From NCBI GenBank assembly GCA_016790075.1, contig JAEUPP010000070.1, positions 1 to 64,000 of the forward strand: a DNA stretch of 64,000 nucleotides, written 5' to 3'. Positions 17,653-26,704 of the stretch are shown piece by piece; position 1 is the first letter of the stretch; each line of letters opens with the position of its first letter. A program made the position numbers and the translations under genes. The notes under the pieces are model-generated. The model did not search any database. It saw only the letters and a program-made list of their open reading frames with translations, and was not told the DNA's origin. The DNA comes from Rhodanobacteraceae bacterium (GTDB taxonomy: Bacteria > Pseudomonadota > Gammaproteobacteria > Xanthomonadales > Rhodanobacteraceae).

Positions 17653-19006
17653 TCTGGCAGGCAAGCGGGTCGCGGTCTGGGGTTACGGCCGGGAAGGCAG
17701 CGCGACACTGGCGGCTCTGCGCCGGCGCCTGCCGGGGCAGCGCCTGAGCCTGATCTGCAGTGCCGCTGAAGCGGAGCTGGCGCGCGGTCTCCATCATGAC
17801 GCACTCGACTACGTGACGGTCGAGCCCTACGCCGGCCTGCTCTGGGGATTCGATGTCGTGGTCAAGTCACCGGGCATCAGCCGGTACCTGCCGGCCATCG
17901 TCGATGCCCTTGCTGCAGGTGTGTGCTTCACCTCGGCCACGGCGCTGTGGTTTGGCGAGAACCCGCTGGCGACCACCGCCGGCGTCACAGGCACCAAAGG
18001 CAAAAGCACGGTAAGTGCCCTGATCACGCATTTGCTGCGCAGCCTGGGTCAACGCGTCGCCCTCGCCGGCAATATCGGCCTGCCCCTGCTTGAGCTGCTC
18101 GATACGCCGGAACCGGTGGATTGCTGGGTTGTGGAATTGTCCAGCTTTCAGACGGCCGATGCCGAGCGCGTCGATGTTGGCCTGGTCAACAACATCTATG
18201 AAGAGCACCTGGACTGGCATGGCTCGCGCGAGCGCTACGTCAGCGACAAGCTTGCCCTGGTCGAGCACTCGACTACGCTGGTCGTCAATGGGCTGCAGCC
18301 TGAGCTTGTAGCCCGTACGGCGACGCATCCACATCGGCGCGTGTTCGGCGATGTAGCGGGCTGGCACCTGGCTGAGGGCATGATCATGCACGGCCACGAG
18401 CACTGCCTGGACCTGCGCCAGTTGCCGCTCGCGGGCGAACACAACGCGCTGAACCTTTGTGCCGCGCTGACCGTGGTCGACGCACTTGGCTTTGATGCGC
18501 ACGCCGCGTTGCCGGCGGTGGCGACGTTCCGTCCGCTTCCACACCGGTTGCAGGCCCTGGGCGAGCAGGGCGGGCTGACCTGGATCAACGACAGCATCTC
18601 GACCACGCCGCAGGCAACAATAGAAGCCTTGCGCAGCCTTGAAGGACGGGCGGTCAGCGTGCTCGTCGGCGGTTTCGACCGCGGTCTGGACTGGGGTGAA
18701 TTTCAGCGCTACGTCGCCTCGCGGCCGCCGGCCGCGGTGATCTGTCTCGGTGCCAGCGGCGCACGCATCGCGCGCCAGCTCGGCGCGGCGGCGCCGGCCT
18801 ATCGGTTAGGTCAATGCGTGTCGCTGGCCGAGGCCGTGGCGCACGCGCGCAGCTGGACACCCGGCGGCGGCGTAGTCCTGCTGTCGCCGGGAGCGCCGAG
18901 TTTCGATCAATTTCGCGACTATGCCGATCGCGGCCGCGCCTTTACCCAGCTCGCCGGTTTCGATCCGCAGTCGATCGTGGCCATAGCCGGCGTCGGCATT
19001 GCCTGA
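17639..19006 (+). CDS. murD2: UDP-MurNAc-L-alanine--L-glutamate ligase (MurD2)
   Basis: This Mur ligase of 455 residues adds glutamate to UDP-MurNAc-L-Ala in the cytoplasm. The ATP P-loop is GVTGTKGKST at about residues 115-124, and the middle domain shows VELSSFQ and NNIYEEHLDWHGS. The C-terminal domain contains INDSISTTPQAT and LVGGFDRGLDWGEF. In the MurD2-MurL pathway the ligase accepts L-Glu, and MurL then epimerises the product. The neighbourhood, not a diagnostic residue, is the reason for calling it MurD2 instead of MurD. ATG 17639 lies inside the end of murL. It is the last gene of the lysAC operon and converges with the fmdB-like gene. Confidence 0.87.
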   Translation: MRIADLAGKRVAVWGYGREGSATLAALRRRLPGQRLSLICSAAEAELARGLHHDALDYVTVEPYAGLLWGFDVVVKSPGISRYLPAIVDALAAGVCFTSATALWFGENPLATTAGVTGTKGKSTVSALITHLLRSLGQRVALAGNIGLPLLELLDTPEPVDCWVVELSSFQTADAERVDVGLVNNIYEEHLDWHGSRERYVSDKLALVEHSTTLVVNGLQPELVARTATHPHRRVFGDVAGWHLAEGMIMHGHEHCLDLRQLPLAGEHNALNLCAALTVVDALGFDAHAALPAVATFRPLPHRLQALGEQGGLTWINDSISTTPQATIEALRSLEGRAVSVLVGGFDRGLDWGEFQRYVASRPPAAVICLGASGARIARQLGAAAPAYRLGQCVSLAEAVAHARSWTPGGGVVLLSPGAPSFDQFRDYADRGRAFTQLAGFDPQSIVAIAGVGIA

Positions 19007-19021
19007 AGCGGGCAGCTATCT

Positions 19022-19303
19022 TCAGTCGCCGCTGATGAAGTCCGGGCCCTTGCCGGCGGTCTTTTCGTAGACGCCGCCCCCGGCCCGCCGGTACTGGGTG
19101 AAGCCATGTTTGGCAACGTGGCTTTCACTGGTCAGATGACTGTTGCCGATCAGTGTGTTCGGGGCCGAGATCTTGCGGCGCAGCGGAGCGCCGCAGTCCG
19201 GGCAGGTCTGGAGTTCTGCATCGCTGAGTCTCTGCAGATGGTCGAAACCGGGGCCGCAGCGCGCGCACCCTTGTTCCTGCGCTATGTATTCGTAGATCGG
19301 CAT
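19022..19303 (-). CDS. FmdB family zinc-ribbon protein
   Basis: The 93-residue protein starts MPIYEYIAQ and has two CxxC knuckles (CARC near residue 13, CPDC near residue 34), the zinc-ribbon pattern of FmdB-type putative regulatory proteins. The first knuckle is preceded by an unusual EQG insertion. The Gly-rich tail GGGVYEKTAGKGPDF is common in the family. Function is unknown. No good ribosome site is seen before ATG 19303. It ends 16 bases from the convergent murD2 and lies 40 bases after the RNase T gene on the same strand. Confidence 0.8.
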   Translation of the reverse strand: MPIYEYIAQEQGCARCGPGFDHLQRLSDAELQTCPDCGAPLRRKISAPNTLIGNSHLTSESHVAKHGFTQYRRAGGGVYEKTAGKGPDFISGD

Positions 19304-19343
19304 GGTGGTGAAAGACAGATGTCCAGACGAGGGCTGCGCGGGC

Positions 19344-20003
19344 TCAGGCAGCGACGCCGGCGTTCGCTTCCGCGCTGCGCCGGTAGAGATCGTCCATGGC
19401 CTTCCAGCGGTTGACGATGCTGCAGAACAGGCGTGCCGTCTGCTCGGTATCGTAAACGGCCGAATGTGCTTCGCTGGAATCCCACTCGAATCCCGCAGCC
19501 GCCACTGCTTTCGACAGCACGGTCTGGCCATAAGCGAGACCGGCCAGCGTGGCCGTGTCAAAGCAGCTGAACAAATGGAAGGGGCTGCGCTTGTGTCCGG
19601 TTCGGCGAATTGCGGCGTTCAGGAAACCGAGATCGAACGAGGCGTTGTGACCGACCAGAATCGCGCGCTGGCAATCGGCTGCGCGCATGGCTTTGCGCAC
19701 CGGGCGGAAGATGTGATCCAGAGCTTCCCGTTCATCCAGCGCAGCGCGGAATGGGTGCGTTGGATCTATGCCGGTGATTTCCAGCGCGCGTGGATCGATA
19801 TTGGCGCCGGGAAACGGCACTACATGCGTCGACACGACGGGCGCGGGATGCACCCAGCCGGCGTCGTCCATGCGGATGACGACGGCGGCGATCTCGAGCA
19901 GAGCGTCGCGTTCTGAATCAAATCCGCCAGTTTCGACGTCAACGACGACAGGCAGAAAACCGCGAAAACGCTGAGCGAAACTGACGGGGGCGGACTCGGA
20001 CAT
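19344..20003 (-). CDS. rnt: Ribonuclease T
   Basis: This DEDDh 3'-5' exonuclease trims the CCA end of tRNA and matures other small RNAs. The protein has 219 residues from ATG 20003. Exo I is [10 protein letters not shown] with Asp22 and Glu24, Exo II is [13 protein letters not shown], and Exo III is [11 protein letters not shown]. The segment [21 protein letters not shown] is characteristic of RNase T as opposed to DNA polymerase III epsilon. An upstream extension to 20039 adds residues without motif support. Confidence 0.9.
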   Translation of the reverse strand: MSESAPVSFAQRFRGFLPVVVDVETGGFDSERDALLEIAAVVIRMDDAGWVHPAPVVSTHVVPFPGANIDPRALEITGIDPTHPFRAALDEREALDHIFRPVRKAMRAADCQRAILVGHNASFDLGFLNAAIRRTGHKRSPFHLFSCFDTATLAGLAYGQTVLSKAVAAAGFEWDSSEAHSAVYDTEQTARLFCSIVNRWKAMDDLYRRSAEANAGVAA

Positions 20004-20058
20004 GGGCGCAGGATACCGGATGCGGCCGACCGCGCCCATTACTACCGGATGGCGGTGC

Positions 20059-20721
20059 TCAACGGCCTAGCCAGCGCGTGGCTAGGCCCAGCCCTGCGGC
20101 GAGGGCCAGAAGGATTATGCCCAGCGCCGGGATCAGCATCAGGAATGGCAGGCCGAGCACGGCGGTGGCCAGCGCCGCGCTCCAAAGATCAGCATGGGCC
20201 GGGACAGGGTATGCCGCGCCGGCGATACGTGACACCAGATGGTCAAGGCTCAGTTTGCCAGCGCCACTGAAGATCAGTGGCAGCAACATGACGACAAACA
20301 GCAAAGGCAGCTTGAAGTTGCCGTGGCCGCTATTGCTGATCGAATAGCCGGCGAGCAGGTCGCTCCACATCGTCCACATGCTGGGCCAATGCACCGCGGC
20401 GGTAGCGACGAAGGTCAGAAACATCAGCGAGAACGCGAAGAAGCGCGTACCGAGGCCGAGCCACAGCATTACTCCGCCTATCAGCTCAAACCAGGTCGCG
20501 ATGCCCCAGGACAGGTCGACCGGTACGATGTCGAACGGCCAGGGAAATTTCTGCTGTATATCCGCAAACCAGTTCTCGCCCTGCAGTTTCTCCCTGCCGG
20601 ATTCCCAGAACTCCCAGCCCATGATCAGGCGCAGCACGGCCGGCGGAATCACTTCAGCGGCGGCCTGCAGGCGAGTGGTGAGCGCATCCCAGGCGGTGAC
20701 CAGGCGTGCTGCGGCGATCAT
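20059..20721 (-). CDS. hvfX: DoxX-like membrane protein, probable HvfX
   Basis: The protein of 220 residues is a DoxX-type inner-membrane protein with about five hydrophobic segments, including [20 protein letters not shown] and [20 protein letters not shown]. DoxX-like HvfX proteins accompany hvfABC operons that make copper-binding modified peptides, and this gene follows hvfC on the same strand. The gap to hvfC is 257 bases without a convincing gene, which is longer than usual for one operon, so it may have its own promoter. ATG 20721 is taken as the start; the frame continues upstream to 20889 but that part reads as noncoding. Confidence 0.78.
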   Translation of the reverse strand: MIAAARLVTAWDALTTRLQAAAEVIPPAVLRLIMGWEFWESGREKLQGENWFADIQQKFPWPFDIVPVDLSWGIATWFELIGGVMLWLGLGTRFFAFSLMFLTFVATAAVHWPSMWTMWSDLLAGYSISNSGHGNFKLPLLFVVMLLPLIFSGAGKLSLDHLVSRIAGAAYPVPAHADLWSAALATAVLGLPFLMLIPALGIILLALAAGLGLATRWLGR

Positions 20722-20978
20722 GGTGTTGGTCCTTGGCGAAGAATGCTTCACGGGACCGGGTGTCGCGCCATTCGCTTTCGTGCCCGCCCTTGCTAAGGCC
20801 CCGAAAAACCCGAAAGCCTTGCATAGGCAAGGCCTCAATCCACCGTCTCGAAGTATCGATGATCGCCACGCAATACCCGCAACGGCCATGGCCGCACGGC
20901 CAACTACCGTGACGGCGGGCTAAAGCTCACCCTATGGAGCTGAATAAGGTGGCAGCTGCAGCTTTCCCTGCTGGTTAT

Positions 20979-21764
20979 TCAGGCCGGTCGCGTGCCCAGC
21001 AGCGCCTGGCGTGTGTGCAGGTTGCGCAATATGTCGCAGCCTGCTTGCTGCAGTGCTGCGGCGTTGGCCGGCGCGACGTCGCGCAGCAGGCCAGCTACGA
21101 CGTCGGCACCGGTTGCGTCGGTATTGGCCTGCAGGCGTTCGATCAGCGCCGCTGTCAGTGCATTGATTTCGAGAAAGCTGACCTGGTCGCGGCGATCACG
21201 CACCAGCAGCAATAGCGTCGGGTCGGCCGGTGTCTCGGCAGGTCGGTACGCAGCCGAAACGCGCTGGACTGGGAAGCGGTAGCCCAGCACCCATGCCAGC
21301 GGCGAGACAACAGGCACGCCGGCGACGATATCGCCATCGGGATCGTGCGGCAGTGTTGAGATCTCGTGCTCATCGAGGGAAAGGGCGAGCTCAGCCCATT
21401 CGTAGTGGGCGAGTTCGAGCAGGAATGGTTCGTCGCCGCAGCCGTCCTGCTGGCGCTGTTCCAGCCAGCGCAGGAATTCGCGGCCGATTTCGGGAAACAG
21501 CGGCGTCTGGGCACGGTGGCCGCGCAGGAAGGCAGCAATCAATGCGTTCCACGCAGTATCGTCATACAGTGTGCGGATGACGGGAAAATTGCTAGAAAGC
21601 AAACCTTCCACGTTGTTGAAAAATAGCTCGCGATAGACCTGCATGCGCCGGGCGGCGACACCGAGCGGCAATTCGGTACGTTCGGGTTCGCGGATACAGG
21701 CGGCGAAGTCGCGCTGCAGCGCGTGCAGCTCAGCCGCGGGCGATGTGGCGTTTGAGGTCGGCAT
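20979..21764 (-). CDS. hvfC: HvfC family RiPP maturation partner (DUF2063)
   Basis: The 261-residue protein begins with a DNA-binding-like DUF2063 domain ([36 protein letters not shown]). Proteins of this family bind the MNIO enzyme HvfB and help it recognise the precursor peptide. ATG 21764 gives MPTSNATSP and overlaps the hvfB end by 35 bases; an in-frame ATG 21794 is less likely. Just past the stop, CTGAATAA (20940-20947) and TTATTCAG (20975-20982) form an inverted repeat that may end the transcript. The hvfA-hvfB-hvfC order is the standard one. Confidence 0.88.
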   Translation of the reverse strand: MPTSNATSPAAELHALQRDFAACIREPERTELPLGVAARRMQVYRELFFNNVEGLLSSNFPVIRTLYDDTAWNALIAAFLRGHRAQTPLFPEIGREFLRWLEQRQQDGCGDEPFLLELAHYEWAELALSLDEHEISTLPHDPDGDIVAGVPVVSPLAWVLGYRFPVQRVSAAYRPAETPADPTLLLLVRDRRDQVSFLEINALTAALIERLQANTDATGADVVAGLLRDVAPANAAALQQAGCDILRNLHTRQALLGTRPA

Positions 21765-22605
21765 GGCGCCCCTGCAGATCGCGGATATGGTCAAGTTCGG
21801 CGACGAGCTCGGTCAGCGGCGGAAAATTGAAGTCGCGTTCGAGCAAGGTCGGGCGTACGCCCAGGTGGGTGTAGGCGCGTTCGAGAAGACTCCATACAGG
21901 ATCGATGACGGCCGCGCCGTGGGTGTCGACCTTGAGCCCGGGTTCCTCGTCATAATGGCCTGCGACGTGGTAGTAGGCGATGCGTTCGGCCGGCATGGCA
22001 TCAAGGAACGCGGCCGCGTCGTAGCCGTGATTCACGCTGTTGACATGAATGTTGTTGATGTCGAGCAGCAAATCGCAGTCGGCTGCTGCGATGATTTCGC
22101 GCACGAAGTCGACTTCGTCCATTTCCCGGCCTGGGGCGGCGTAATACGACACGTTTTCCACCGCTATGCGTCGGCCGAGCAGGTCCTGGGTGCGGCGTAT
22201 GCGTGCAGCGACCCAATCGACGGCGGCGCGCGTAAACGGAACAGGCATCAGATCGTAGAGGTGACCGTCGTCGCTGCAGTAGGACAGATGCTCGCTGTAC
22301 AGTGCGACACCGTGTGTGTCGAGCAGACGGCGGATCTTCGCGATCAGGGTCTCATCCAGCGGCTCGGGTCCACCCAGGCTGAGACTTAACCCGTGGCAGA
22401 CGAATGCATGGCGCTCGGTGTAGCTGCGTAACTGACGCCCTAGCGCGCCACCGACGTTGATCCAGTTTTCCGGCGCGATCTCAAAGAAGTCGATGGCCGC
22501 CGCGGGCATGCCCGTTGTGGCGGGGTAACCGTGCTCGGCAAGCGGGCCCAGCAGGGCCCGCCGCAGGCCTAGGCCCGCGCCGATGGGAGCGTAGCGCGGG
22601 CTCAT
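21730..22605 (-). CDS. hvfB: HvfB, MNIO-type RiPP maturase (DUF692)
   Basis: HvfB is a multinuclear iron-dependent oxidative enzyme of the DUF692 family. Characterised homologues convert cysteines of EGKCG motifs to oxazolone/thioamide copper ligands. The 291-residue TIM-barrel protein shows the expected metal-binding segments: [38 protein letters not shown] and HVAGHYDE with DTHG. ATG 22605 has GGAG five bases upstream and lies 11 bases after the hvfA stop, so the enzyme and its likely substrate are co-expressed. It overlaps hvfC. Confidence 0.92.
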   Translation of the reverse strand: MSPRYAPIGAGLGLRRALLGPLAEHGYPATTGMPAAAIDFFEIAPENWINVGGALGRQLRSYTERHAFVCHGLSLSLGGPEPLDETLIAKIRRLLDTHGVALYSEHLSYCSDDGHLYDLMPVPFTRAAVDWVAARIRRTQDLLGRRIAVENVSYYAAPGREMDEVDFVREIIAAADCDLLLDINNIHVNSVNHGYDAAAFLDAMPAERIAYYHVAGHYDEEPGLKVDTHGAAVIDPVWSLLERAYTHLGVRPTLLERDFNFPPLTELVAELDHIRDLQGRHADLKRHIARG

Positions 22606-22616
22606 ACGGGCTCCGC

Positions 22617-23111
22617 TTAGGACGGCTGGCCGCCGCAGGAACCTTCCTTGCCCTTCTTGTCGCCGCCGCAGGAGCCTTCCTTGCCCTTCTTGTCGCCGCC
22701 GCAGGAACCTTCCTTGCCCTTCTTGTCGCCGCCGCAGGAACCTTCCGCGCCCTTCTTGTCGCCGCCGCACTTGCCTTCGCCGCACTTGCCTTCCTTGCCC
22801 TTGTGCGCGGCATCTACTTCGGCCTTGCTCAGCGAGCCGTTCTTGTCGGTGTCGACCTTGTCGAAGTGCGCGCCCTTCGCCGCGTCGTATTCGGCCTTGG
22901 AGACGGAACCGTCCTTGTTCGTGTCCATCTTGTCCATGCCGCACTTGCCTTCACCACACTTGCCCTCGCCGAAGCCGGTGACCATATAGCCGCTGGCCAG
23001 CTGGTTGAGCTGGAACGCCGTGTCGGCGCTGGCCATCTGCGCCAGCGAGAGGGAACCGATGAAAGCCGTGCCAAGTGCGAGCGTCAGCGGTTTTACGATC
23101 TTCGTGGACAT
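22617..23111 (-). CDS. hvfA: HvfA-like copper-binding RiPP precursor with EF-hand pair
   Basis: The 164-residue exported peptide is the probable substrate of HvfB. Residues 1-29 form a signal peptide ending ASA. All eight cysteines after it sit in EG[KS]CG motifs at Cys52, 57, 110, 115, 126, 137, 148 and 159. Two EF-hand-like loops, [12 protein letters not shown] (about 63-74) and [12 protein letters not shown] (about 88-99), separate the first motif pair from the rest, so the protein looks fit to bind calcium as well as copper. The C-terminus is built of near-identical 11-residue repeats ([11 protein letters not shown]). It is first in the operon. Copper storage or buffering is the inferred role; modification of the EGSCG variants is unproven. 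Confidence 0.88.
   Translation of the reverse strand: MSTKIVKPLTLALGTAFIGSLSLAQMASADTAFQLNQLASGYMVTGFGEGKCGEGKCGMDKMDTNKDGSVSKAEYDAAKGAHFDKVDTDKNGSLSKAEVDAAHKGKEGKCGEGKCGGDKKGAEGSCGGDKKGKEGSCGGDKKGKEGSCGGDKKGKEGSCGGQPS
22632..22763. repeat. Four tandem 33-bp repeats inside hvfA
   Basis: Units at 22632-22664, 22665-22697, 22698-22730 and 22731-22763 are nearly identical; they differ at an A/G in the second unit and at two bases in the fourth. Each encodes 11 residues of the EGSCG-containing tail. The unit length keeps the reading frame, so copy number could vary between strains without breaking the gene. Confidence 0.9.
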
Positions 23112-23586
23112 TGCAAGTTCTCCGTGGATTGACGGGCCCAGGCCCGCAGGGGTAACTGCTGCTGATGCAGCGATAACACACCACGCGGTGGAGAACCTGC
23201 CAAATCAGCGGGGTTCTGCCCTCCGTACGCGAGGTGCGCTGTCTTATACGCTGATTGCTGCAGTTCGGATGCATGTTGCACTGCAGCGCGTCAGCTTGGA
23301 CAACCAGACCGGAGCGTTACGTGAAATCTTTCGTGCCTGCACGGTGCGCAAGGATATACGTAGCTTCTGATGCTGGACCAGTCGTATACCTGAGGCGAGG
23401 GCCAAGGCCTTCGGTTCGGCGATTGACGATCTCGGCTTAGCGCAAGAAGGATCGTTGCTGCGTGTTTGTGCAACACCGTGGGCGAAGATGCCCACTTTCT
23501 CGCCCGATGATGACAGTGTGATGATGCTGCGGGGATGGAGGGCTGATGCCACGAGCGCGCAGTATGCGCAACGTTCGCGGCAGAAT
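23112..23586. other. Intergenic region upstream of hvfA, no gene seen
   Basis: About 475 bases separate hvfA from the porin terminator. Short open frames exist in several phases but none has a ribosome site, codon pattern or recognisable motif. The region must hold the hvfA promoter; a TATAAG on the minus strand near 23240 is one candidate -10 without a clear -35. No tRNA or known RNA element was recognised. Confidence 0.5.
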
Positions 23587-23611
23587 GCGCTGCCCCGTTG
23601 CGGGGCAGCGC
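23587..23611 (-). terminator. Terminator-like hairpin after the porin gene
   Basis: GCGCTGCCCCG and CGGGGCAGCGC form an 11-bp perfect stem with a 3-base loop, 11 bases past the porin stop codon. No strong T run follows on the minus strand. Confidence 0.6.
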
Positions 23612-23621
23612 CAGATTTAAG

Positions 23622-24800
23622 TCAGAAGTGGATCTGTGCGCGAAGTTCGGTGACTTTCGGGTCCAGCGCCAGCGTGCCCCTGTTGCTGAAGGCGCGGACG
23701 TAGTTTGCCTGAAGCTTGAAATGCTGGCCCAGGTACCAGTTCAGGCCCAGGGTCCAGTCATGTTGCTTGCCGCCGGCGATGACACCATCGTTGAGATCCA
23801 GCGTGGAATAGCGCAGGCCGACTTCGACGGCGCCGGCTTTGTTCCTGGGTTTGACATTGCCGAACGCGCCGCTCTTGTAGGGGCGTGCCTCACCGGTGAG
23901 CACCCAGCTTGCCGAGAGATAGGCGCCTTCGCCGGTGAAATCGCGTGCGGTGCGGCGTGATGCATTGATGGTCAGAAATTCGCCTTGCAGCAGCAAAGGT
24001 CCCCGCAGCCACGCCGCTTCCAGGCCGGTCCGTGTGATCTGGTCGGTGCCGCTGAGGTTGCCGGTATCGACCAGACGCACCGACGTGAGATTGGCTTCAG
24101 GGCGCGCGCGTATGCGTGCAACCTCGTCGTCACGCTGTTCGACGGATCCGGCGAGGCCGAGATGCACCACGGCGGTATCGTTCTTGACCGGATTGAACAC
24201 GGCGCGCGCCGCCCAGGTTGTGCCGTCGTTGTCGCCGTTGAGGTCGCCGCCGCTGAACAGCGCGGCGTTGAGCAGCCAGCCCGGCGCTTGCTCGTAGGTC
24301 CAGTCCAGTCCTACGCGGCGGCCCTGATTCACCGCCTGCACCGGCAGTGCGCGCTCCATGAACGTCGTCGCGCCGGAACCGACTGCGCCTTCCTCGAAGC
24401 CGACCGGAGTCTTGAACTGGCCTACGCGAAAATCGCCAATGTTCTTGCTGAACAGGCGGAAGTAGGCATCGACCCAGAGATGGGAATGGAAGTCATAGCC
24501 GGCGGCGAGTTCCCAGGCGCCGCTCTTGCGTGCATACAGATAAGTTTCCTTGCGCCGCCAGGTTTCGAGGTCGGCGAAGCGCGGCTGGCCATTCGGTAAG
24601 CGATCACCGGAGAAGTGGTTGAGGTCGTACTGGATCGTGCCGCGTGTGCCGTATTCGATACCCGAGCCGCTCTTGAACTTGGTTGGCCAGTCACCCAGCA
24701 AGTCGTAGGCCAGTGCCGGTTTGGCCGGTGCAGTGGTGCTTGCAATACCAAGCAGGAGCAGGGCAGGGAATGGCGCGGTAGCGTAGTTGCGAGATTTCAT
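23622..24800 (-). CDS. Phosphate-selective porin O/P-like outer membrane protein
   Basis: The 392-residue protein has a signal peptide and the alternating beta-strand pattern of the OprO/OprP family. Evidence includes FKSGSGIEYGTRGTIQYDLN, the motif FRVGQFKTPVGFE, FMERALPVQAV, and a C-terminal strand ending in Phe (ELRAQIHF) as required for outer-membrane insertion. ATG 24800 has GGAG upstream; an extension to 24848 is less likely. Homologues pass phosphate or polyphosphate, but many family members have other substrates and the specific lysines cannot be confirmed here. It is monocistronic between the hvf operon and nth. Confidence 0.85.
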   Translation of the reverse strand: MKSRNYATAPFPALLLLGIASTTAPAKPALAYDLLGDWPTKFKSGSGIEYGTRGTIQYDLNHFSGDRLPNGQPRFADLETWRRKETYLYARKSGAWELAAGYDFHSHLWVDAYFRLFSKNIGDFRVGQFKTPVGFEEGAVGSGATTFMERALPVQAVNQGRRVGLDWTYEQAPGWLLNAALFSGGDLNGDNDGTTWAARAVFNPVKNDTAVVHLGLAGSVEQRDDEVARIRARPEANLTSVRLVDTGNLSGTDQITRTGLEAAWLRGPLLLQGEFLTINASRRTARDFTGEGAYLSASWVLTGEARPYKSGAFGNVKPRNKAGAVEVGLRYSTLDLNDGVIAGGKQHDWTLGLNWYLGQHFKLQANYVRAFSNRGTLALDPKVTELRAQIHF

Positions 24801-24876
24801 TACAGACTCCAAAACGATGTGAAAACCATCGTACGGCTGCCGTTCCACGCTCGTGAAAAGGCATTTTGGGCGCGGC

Positions 24877-25524
24877 TTATTCCTTGTTCGTTACCGCCGT
24901 CTTGTCCTTGTGCTCGCAGAGATCGCGTATGGCACAGCTGGCGCAGTCGGGTTTGCGCGCCTTGCAGACATAGCGGCCGTGCAGGATCAGCCAGTGGTGG
25001 GCGTCCTGCCGGAATTCGGCCGGCACCGTTTTTTCGAGCCGGTCCTCCACGGCGCGTACGGTGCTGCCCTTGGCCAGGCCGGTGCGGTTGGCGACGCGGA
25101 AGATGTGCGTGTCGACGGCGATCGTAGGTTCGCCGAAGGCCGTATTGAGCACGACGTTGGCGGTCTTGCGGCCAACTCCGGGCAAGGCTTCCAGCGCCTC
25201 GCGTGTCCGCGGCACTTCGCTGTTGTAGTTCTCAACAAGGATGCGGCAGGTGGCGATGACGTTTTTGGCCTTGGCGTTGTACAGGCCTATGCTAGAAATA
25301 TACTTTTTCAGTCCATCCTCGCCCAGCGCGAGGATCGCGGCAGGCGTGTTGGCTGCCGGAAACAGCTTGCGTGTCGCCTTGTTGACGCCGACGTCGGTGG
25401 CCTGGGCCGACAAGGTCACAGCGACGAGCAGCTCAAACGGTGTCGTGTAGTCGAGCTCGGTGGTCGGTTTCGGATTGAGCTCGCGCAGGCGGCGGAAAAT
25501 GTCGAGGCGCTGGGCGTTGTTCAT
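24877..25524 (-). CDS. nth: Endonuclease III (DNA glycosylase/AP lyase)
   Basis: Nth removes oxidised pyrimidines from DNA and nicks at the abasic site. The 215-residue protein has the helix-hairpin-helix LPGVGRKTANVV with its catalytic lysine, the catalytic aspartate in VDTHIFRVANR, and the C-terminal 4Fe-4S loop CKARKPDCASCAIRDLC. The start overlaps the rnfE stop by four bases. Downstream linkage to rnf genes is the classical arrangement in gammaproteobacteria. Confidence 0.95.
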   Translation of the reverse strand: MNNAQRLDIFRRLRELNPKPTTELDYTTPFELLVAVTLSAQATDVGVNKATRKLFPAANTPAAILALGEDGLKKYISSIGLYNAKAKNVIATCRILVENYNSEVPRTREALEALPGVGRKTANVVLNTAFGEPTIAVDTHIFRVANRTGLAKGSTVRAVEDRLEKTVPAEFRQDAHHWLILHGRYVCKARKPDCASCAIRDLCEHKDKTAVTNKE

Positions 25525-26090
25525 CGACGTGGCGGATCCTGTGCCGGAAATGGGTTCGACCGCTGGGCAAAGGTCTGAAAAACAGCAGCCGTGATGGCAG
25601 CGAGTAGCAACAGCCCACCCGCTGAGGTCAGCCAGGCGAGCAGTTCCCCCAGCGGCGCGTAGGCCAGGCCGTGCTGGGCTGCACCGGTCGCGGAACGAAG
25701 CGCGCCGACCAGCACTGGCGCAAAAACCAGCGTTGTGGCCAGTCCCAGCGCCGCCTTGCCGCGAGCGGCCTGTTGCCAGCAGGCCGCATTGGCTGCAGCC
25801 AGCGGAAGCACGCTGCGGATGTCGGCAGCGGGTGTGATCCAGGCGGCAACAAACCAGGTCGAGACGGCGGCGGCCACGCTGCTGCAGAGCGTGATGCTCA
25901 AGGCGCGCGGTGCCCGCACCCGGGTCAGCGACAAGGTTGTTGCGAGCATGGCCAGCGCCAGCAGGCTACCGCAGCCAAGTGCCAGGCCGCTGCGCAGGTC
26001 GGTGGCGGCAAGCAGTAGCGGTGCGTGTCCCAGTAGCGCCGCAGCTAGCGACGTCGGCGCGGCGGTTCTCGCAGTCGGCACCGGAATCAT
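25521..26090 (-). CDS. rnfE: RnfE/RsxE-like membrane subunit
   Basis: The 189-residue protein has about six hydrophobic stretches and occupies the rnfE slot between rnfG and nth. Rnf couples electron transfer between ferredoxin and NADH to ion movement, and in relatives (Rsx) it keeps SoxR reduced. The sequence is poorly conserved and I see no diagnostic RnfE motif beyond hydrophobicity; position is the main evidence. It overlaps rnfG by four bases and nth by four bases. Confidence 0.65.
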   Translation of the reverse strand: MIPVPTARTAAPTSLAAALLGHAPLLLAATDLRSGLALGCGSLLALAMLATTLSLTRVRAPRALSITLCSSVAAAVSTWFVAAWITPAADIRSVLPLAAANAACWQQAARGKAALGLATTLVFAPVLVGALRSATGAAQHGLAYAPLGELLAWLTSAGGLLLLAAITAAVFQTFAQRSNPFPAQDPPRR

Positions 26091-26704
26091 GCTGCCGGCG
26101 CCAAGGTGAGCCAGCGGTCGCGCTGTATCGAATAGGCCAGGAGCACGGCCTTCACGCGCGCGAGGATTGCTCGCGGTGTCACCGTGGCGTGGCTGAACTG
26201 GTCGAACTCACCGCCGTCGCGGCGTAGTGCCCAGCGCGAATCCGGCGGGTCGGCGAGTGAGCGCCCGGCGAGCTGTGTCAGCCAGCGGCCGTCGTCGTGC
26301 TCGAAGGCGTCGCCCAGGCCGCGTGTCTCGCGATGTTCGATCACCCGTGTACCGAGCAAGGTGCCGTCTGGCGCGAGGCCGATACGCAGCCGCAGTGGAC
26401 CGCCGTAGCCCGATGCGATGGCGTCGATCACGAGCGCGCAGATTTCACCGCCGCGGCGCACGCGCCAGAGCGGCATCGGCGCCTCGCTGCCGAGTGCGGC
26501 AGGGTCGCTGATCTCGACGCGCTCGGCGACCATATCGCTGCCGCAATAGGAAGCGGGCAGCACACTCGCAAAGGCTGCCAATGCACTCGTAGTGGCCTGC
26601 GCTTGCAGCGGGCCGCGAGTAGCCGCCGCGGCAAGCGCGAGCAGTAGGAGCGCGAACACGATCTGCATCAGCGGCGGCCAGGGGCGGGGTGAGGATTCAG
26701 GCAT
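26087..26704 (-). CDS. rnfG: RnfG, FMN-binding subunit of the Rnf complex
   Basis: The 205-residue protein has one N-terminal membrane helix (about residues 12-30) and a periplasmic FMN-binding domain. The covalent flavin site matches Dxx(S/T)xAT in DQFSHATVTP; the residue normally Gly is His. The RETRGLGDAFE segment is typical of RnfG. Flavinylation would need ApbE, which is not in this window. It overlaps rnfD by eight bases. Confidence 0.83.
   Translation of the reverse strand: MPESSPRPWPPLMQIVFALLLLALAAAATRGPLQAQATTSALAAFASVLPASYCGSDMVAERVEISDPAALGSEAPMPLWRVRRGGEICALVIDAIASGYGGPLRLRIGLAPDGTLLGTRVIEHRETRGLGDAFEHDDGRWLTQLAGRSLADPPDSRWALRRDGGEFDQFSHATVTPRAILARVKAVLLAYSIQRDRWLTLAPAA

Noticed and set aside
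22632-22763. CRISPR array or minisatellite
   Set aside because: The 33-bp units are directly adjacent without spacers and encode in-frame repeats of the HvfA tail.
22515-23132. Plus-strand 205-codon Ala/Leu-rich frame over hvfA
   Set aside because: The repeated hydrophobic stretches are the complement of the Lys/Gly/Cys repeats of hvfA, not a membrane protein.
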